Shown here in pieces: positions 5,847 through 6,588 of a stretch of DNA of 6,588 bases. The stretch covers positions 1-6,588 of the forward strand of contig JBIOYB010000415.1 of assembly GCA_044869915.1 (NCBI GenBank), written 5' to 3'. The DNA is from Allorhizocola sp044869915 (GTDB taxonomy: Bacteria; Actinomycetota; Actinomycetes; Mycobacteriales; Micromonosporaceae). The notes under the pieces were generated by a model that was not told where the DNA came from, made no database searches, and saw nothing but the letters and a program-made list of their open reading frames with translations. The stretch's first letter is position 1. The number at the start of each line of letters is the position of its first letter. The position numbers and the translations under genes were made by a program.

Positions 5847-5864
5847 GGAGGGCGTAGGAGGGCG
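5847..5864 (+). promoter_or_regulatory. Duplicated Shine-Dalgarno site of the DUF4383 gene
   Basis: GGAGGGCG occurs twice, at 5847-5854 and 5857-5864, ten bases apart. The second copy is part of AGGAGGG (5856-5862), four bases before the GTG at 5867, an excellent ribosome site that fixes this start. The first copy is too far upstream for direct initiation but could act as a standby site. Confidence 0.7.
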
Positions 5865-5866
5865 CT

Positions 5867-6283
5867 GTGACTGCATATTCCACAACGAAGGTGGGCCGTC
5901 GGTCGGTCAATCAAATCGTGGGCCTGGTCGCCGGTCTGGTGTTCATCGGGGTAGGACTGCTCGGGTTCAGCGTGTCCGGCGGCCACCACCCGGTGGGCGC
6001 CGAGGGTGGCGCACTGCTCGGGATCTTCCAGGTCAACGTGCTGCACAACCTGGTGCACGTCGTGGTCGGTGCCGCGCTCGTGCTCGGGGCCATCGCGGGC
6101 CCGCGGGTGGCGCGCACCATCAACGCGCTCGTGGGCGCGGTCTACGTGCTGGTCGGCGTCGCCGGCCTGTTCATAGTGGACAGTGCCGCCAACGTGATCG
6201 CGCTGAACGGCAACGACAACATCCTGCACCTGCTCGCGGGCGGCGCGCTGCTGGCGCTGGCCGGCCTCACCGACCGCCGCTGA
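5867..6283 (+). CDS. DUF4383 family integral membrane protein
   Basis: A 138-residue membrane protein with four predicted helices, about 16-35, 56-77, 84-105 and 117-134, and a short basic N-terminus (KVGRR) likely to stay inside. Two motifs mark the DUF4383 family: NVLHNLVHVVVG (57-68) entering helix 2 and DNILHLLAG (117-125) entering helix 4. They read as an internal repeat of two helix pairs with His residues near the membrane surface. The function of the family is unknown; it is common in actinobacteria, often in several copies and often near stress genes. GTG 5867 is chosen for its strong ribosome site. The gene is divergent from the beta-galactosidase, monocistronic, and followed within nine bases by a stem-loop terminator. 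An ECF-like promoter match lies about 250 bp upstream, so control by the ECF factor of this window is possible but unproven. Confidence 0.88.
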   Translation: MTAYSTTKVGRRSVNQIVGLVAGLVFIGVGLLGFSVSGGHHPVGAEGGALLGIFQVNVLHNLVHVVVGAALVLGAIAGPRVARTINALVGAVYVLVGVAGLFIVDSAANVIALNGNDNILHLLAGGALLALAGLTDRR

Positions 6284-6291
6284 AAGGAGCC

Positions 6292-6350
6292 GGCCCGCCC
6301 GCTTCGTCCGTCCGGCGCTCCCCCGTGTGCCGGCGCCGAACGGGCGGGCC
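6292..6350. terminator. Long GC-rich stem-loop terminator after the DUF4383 gene
   Basis: GGCCCGCCCG (6292-6301) pairs perfectly with CGGGCGGGCC (6341-6350). After a one-base bulge the stem continues with TTCG (6303-6306) against CGAA (6337-6340). An inner stem, CCGGC (6312-6316) with GCCGG (6329-6333), can form in the loop. It begins nine bases after the TGA. Downstream is TTCCCTTCAT, not a full T-run, as is usual in high-GC actinobacteria. It could serve both strands and also end transcripts of the convergent ROK gene. Confidence 0.8.
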
Positions 6351-6498
6351 TTCCCTTCATCCGGTCCAGAACGGGTGCGCGGAAGGTCCAGCCGGTACAC
6401 GTTGCCCGCACGGTCGTAGGCGACCAGGCGTCCCATCCCTGCATCGGCTGGCCGCCGCGGGATTGGGTGCTGCTCGCCAACGGGCGGGCGCCGGTCAG
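6351..6498. other. Short convergent intergenic region, possible gene remnant
   Basis: There is no complete gene. On the minus strand, one frame near 6436-6370 reads GRLVAYDRAGNVYRLDLPR, a protein-like stretch ahead of which no ribosome site or longer coding context is seen. It may be a decayed gene end or chance. The 11-bp AACGGGCGGGC occurs at 6339-6349 and again at 6479-6489. Confidence 0.4.
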
Positions 6499-6588
6499 TT
6501 ACAGGGCCTGTTCGAAGGTGAGCTCGCTGGCGAGCACGGCCGCGCCCGCCACACCCGCGCGAGAGCCGAGCTCGGACAACACAATCGG
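6499..6588 (-). CDS. C-terminus of a ROK-family protein (sugar kinase or NagC-like repressor), partial
   Basis: Only the last 29 codons and the TAA are in the window; the gene enters from the right. The fragment PIVLSELGSRAGVAGAAVLA followed by SELTFEQAL matches the typical end of ROK proteins, where a serine-x-leucine-G-x-x-A/R-G-x-x-G-A helix closes the fold before a short tail. ROK proteins are either glucokinase-like sugar kinases or helix-turn-helix repressors (NagC/XylR). The two cannot be told apart from this end alone. It converges on the DUF4383 gene. Its nearness to the beta-galactosidase supports a carbohydrate-related role. Confidence 0.72.
   Translation of the reverse strand, partial: PIVLSELGSRAGVAGAAVLASELTFEQAL

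Larger units (their letters stand above)
5558..5866. other. 309-bp divergent intergenic region, no supported gene
   Basis: This lies between the divergent beta-galactosidase and DUF4383 genes. All six frames were considered. The open ones give Arg/Pro/Ser/Cys-rich products without recognisable motifs or good ribosome sites, so none is called as a gene. The left 60 bp are AT-rich and hold the beta-galactosidase promoter region and an ECF-like promoter match. The middle, 5682-5793, is packed with inverted repeats. The right end carries a duplicated ribosome binding site. Confidence 0.7.

Noticed and set aside
5831..6436. Minus-strand open frame of 201 codons opposite the DUF4383 gene
   Set aside because: It is mostly antisense to DUF4383 and passes through the terminator hairpin. 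Only its first 20 residues look protein-like, reported separately as a possible remnant.
1..6588. CRISPR arrays, tRNA or rRNA genes, insertion sequences, phage genes
   Set aside because: No regularly spaced repeats, cloverleaf, rRNA-like sequence, transposase or integrase motifs were seen on either strand.

Overview
The window looks like chromosomal DNA from a high-GC actinobacterium, probably a filamentous one. G/C is strongly favoured at third codon positions. The sigma factor, ZAS anti-sigma, DUF4383 protein and LacZ-type beta-galactosidase resemble forms common in Streptosporangiales and Streptomycetales relatives. The genus is an inference from protein style, not from a marker gene.

Layout. 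(1) Positions 1-967, minus strand: a polytopic membrane protein of unknown function that runs off the left edge. (2) Positions 968-1071: a short AT-rich divergent promoter region with an imperfect palindrome between two good -10 boxes. (3) Positions 1072-2948, plus strand: a compact run encoding a MerR-family regulator, an ECF sigma factor and a zinc-binding membrane anti-sigma factor. The last two overlap by ATGA. (4) Positions 2933-5557, minus strand: a family GH2 beta-galactosidase that converges on the anti-sigma gene and overlaps its 3' end by 16 bp. (5) Positions 5558-5866: a 309-bp divergent intergenic region. It is rich in inverted repeats and holds a LacI-type palindrome at the beta-galactosidase start, a second palindrome, and an ECF-like promoter match pointing right. 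(6) Positions 5867-6283, plus strand: a small four-helix DUF4383 membrane protein, followed by a strong stem-loop terminator. (7) Positions 6499-6588, minus strand: the last 29 codons of a ROK-family protein (sugar kinase or NagC-like repressor).

How the parts may work together. The MerR regulator probably controls its own gene and the divergent membrane protein gene. The sigma/anti-sigma pair forms an envelope-stress style switch: the anti-sigma has a cytoplasmic zinc motif, one membrane helix and an extracytoplasmic sensor. The beta-galactosidase, LacI-type operator and nearby ROK protein suggest a small carbohydrate-use locus, although no sugar transporter is visible. I see no phage, IS, CRISPR or biosynthetic-cluster content, and no clear new system. 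The most unusual parts are the structured intergenic region at 5558-5866, the three-layer regulator run, and the possible fusion at the end of the first membrane protein.
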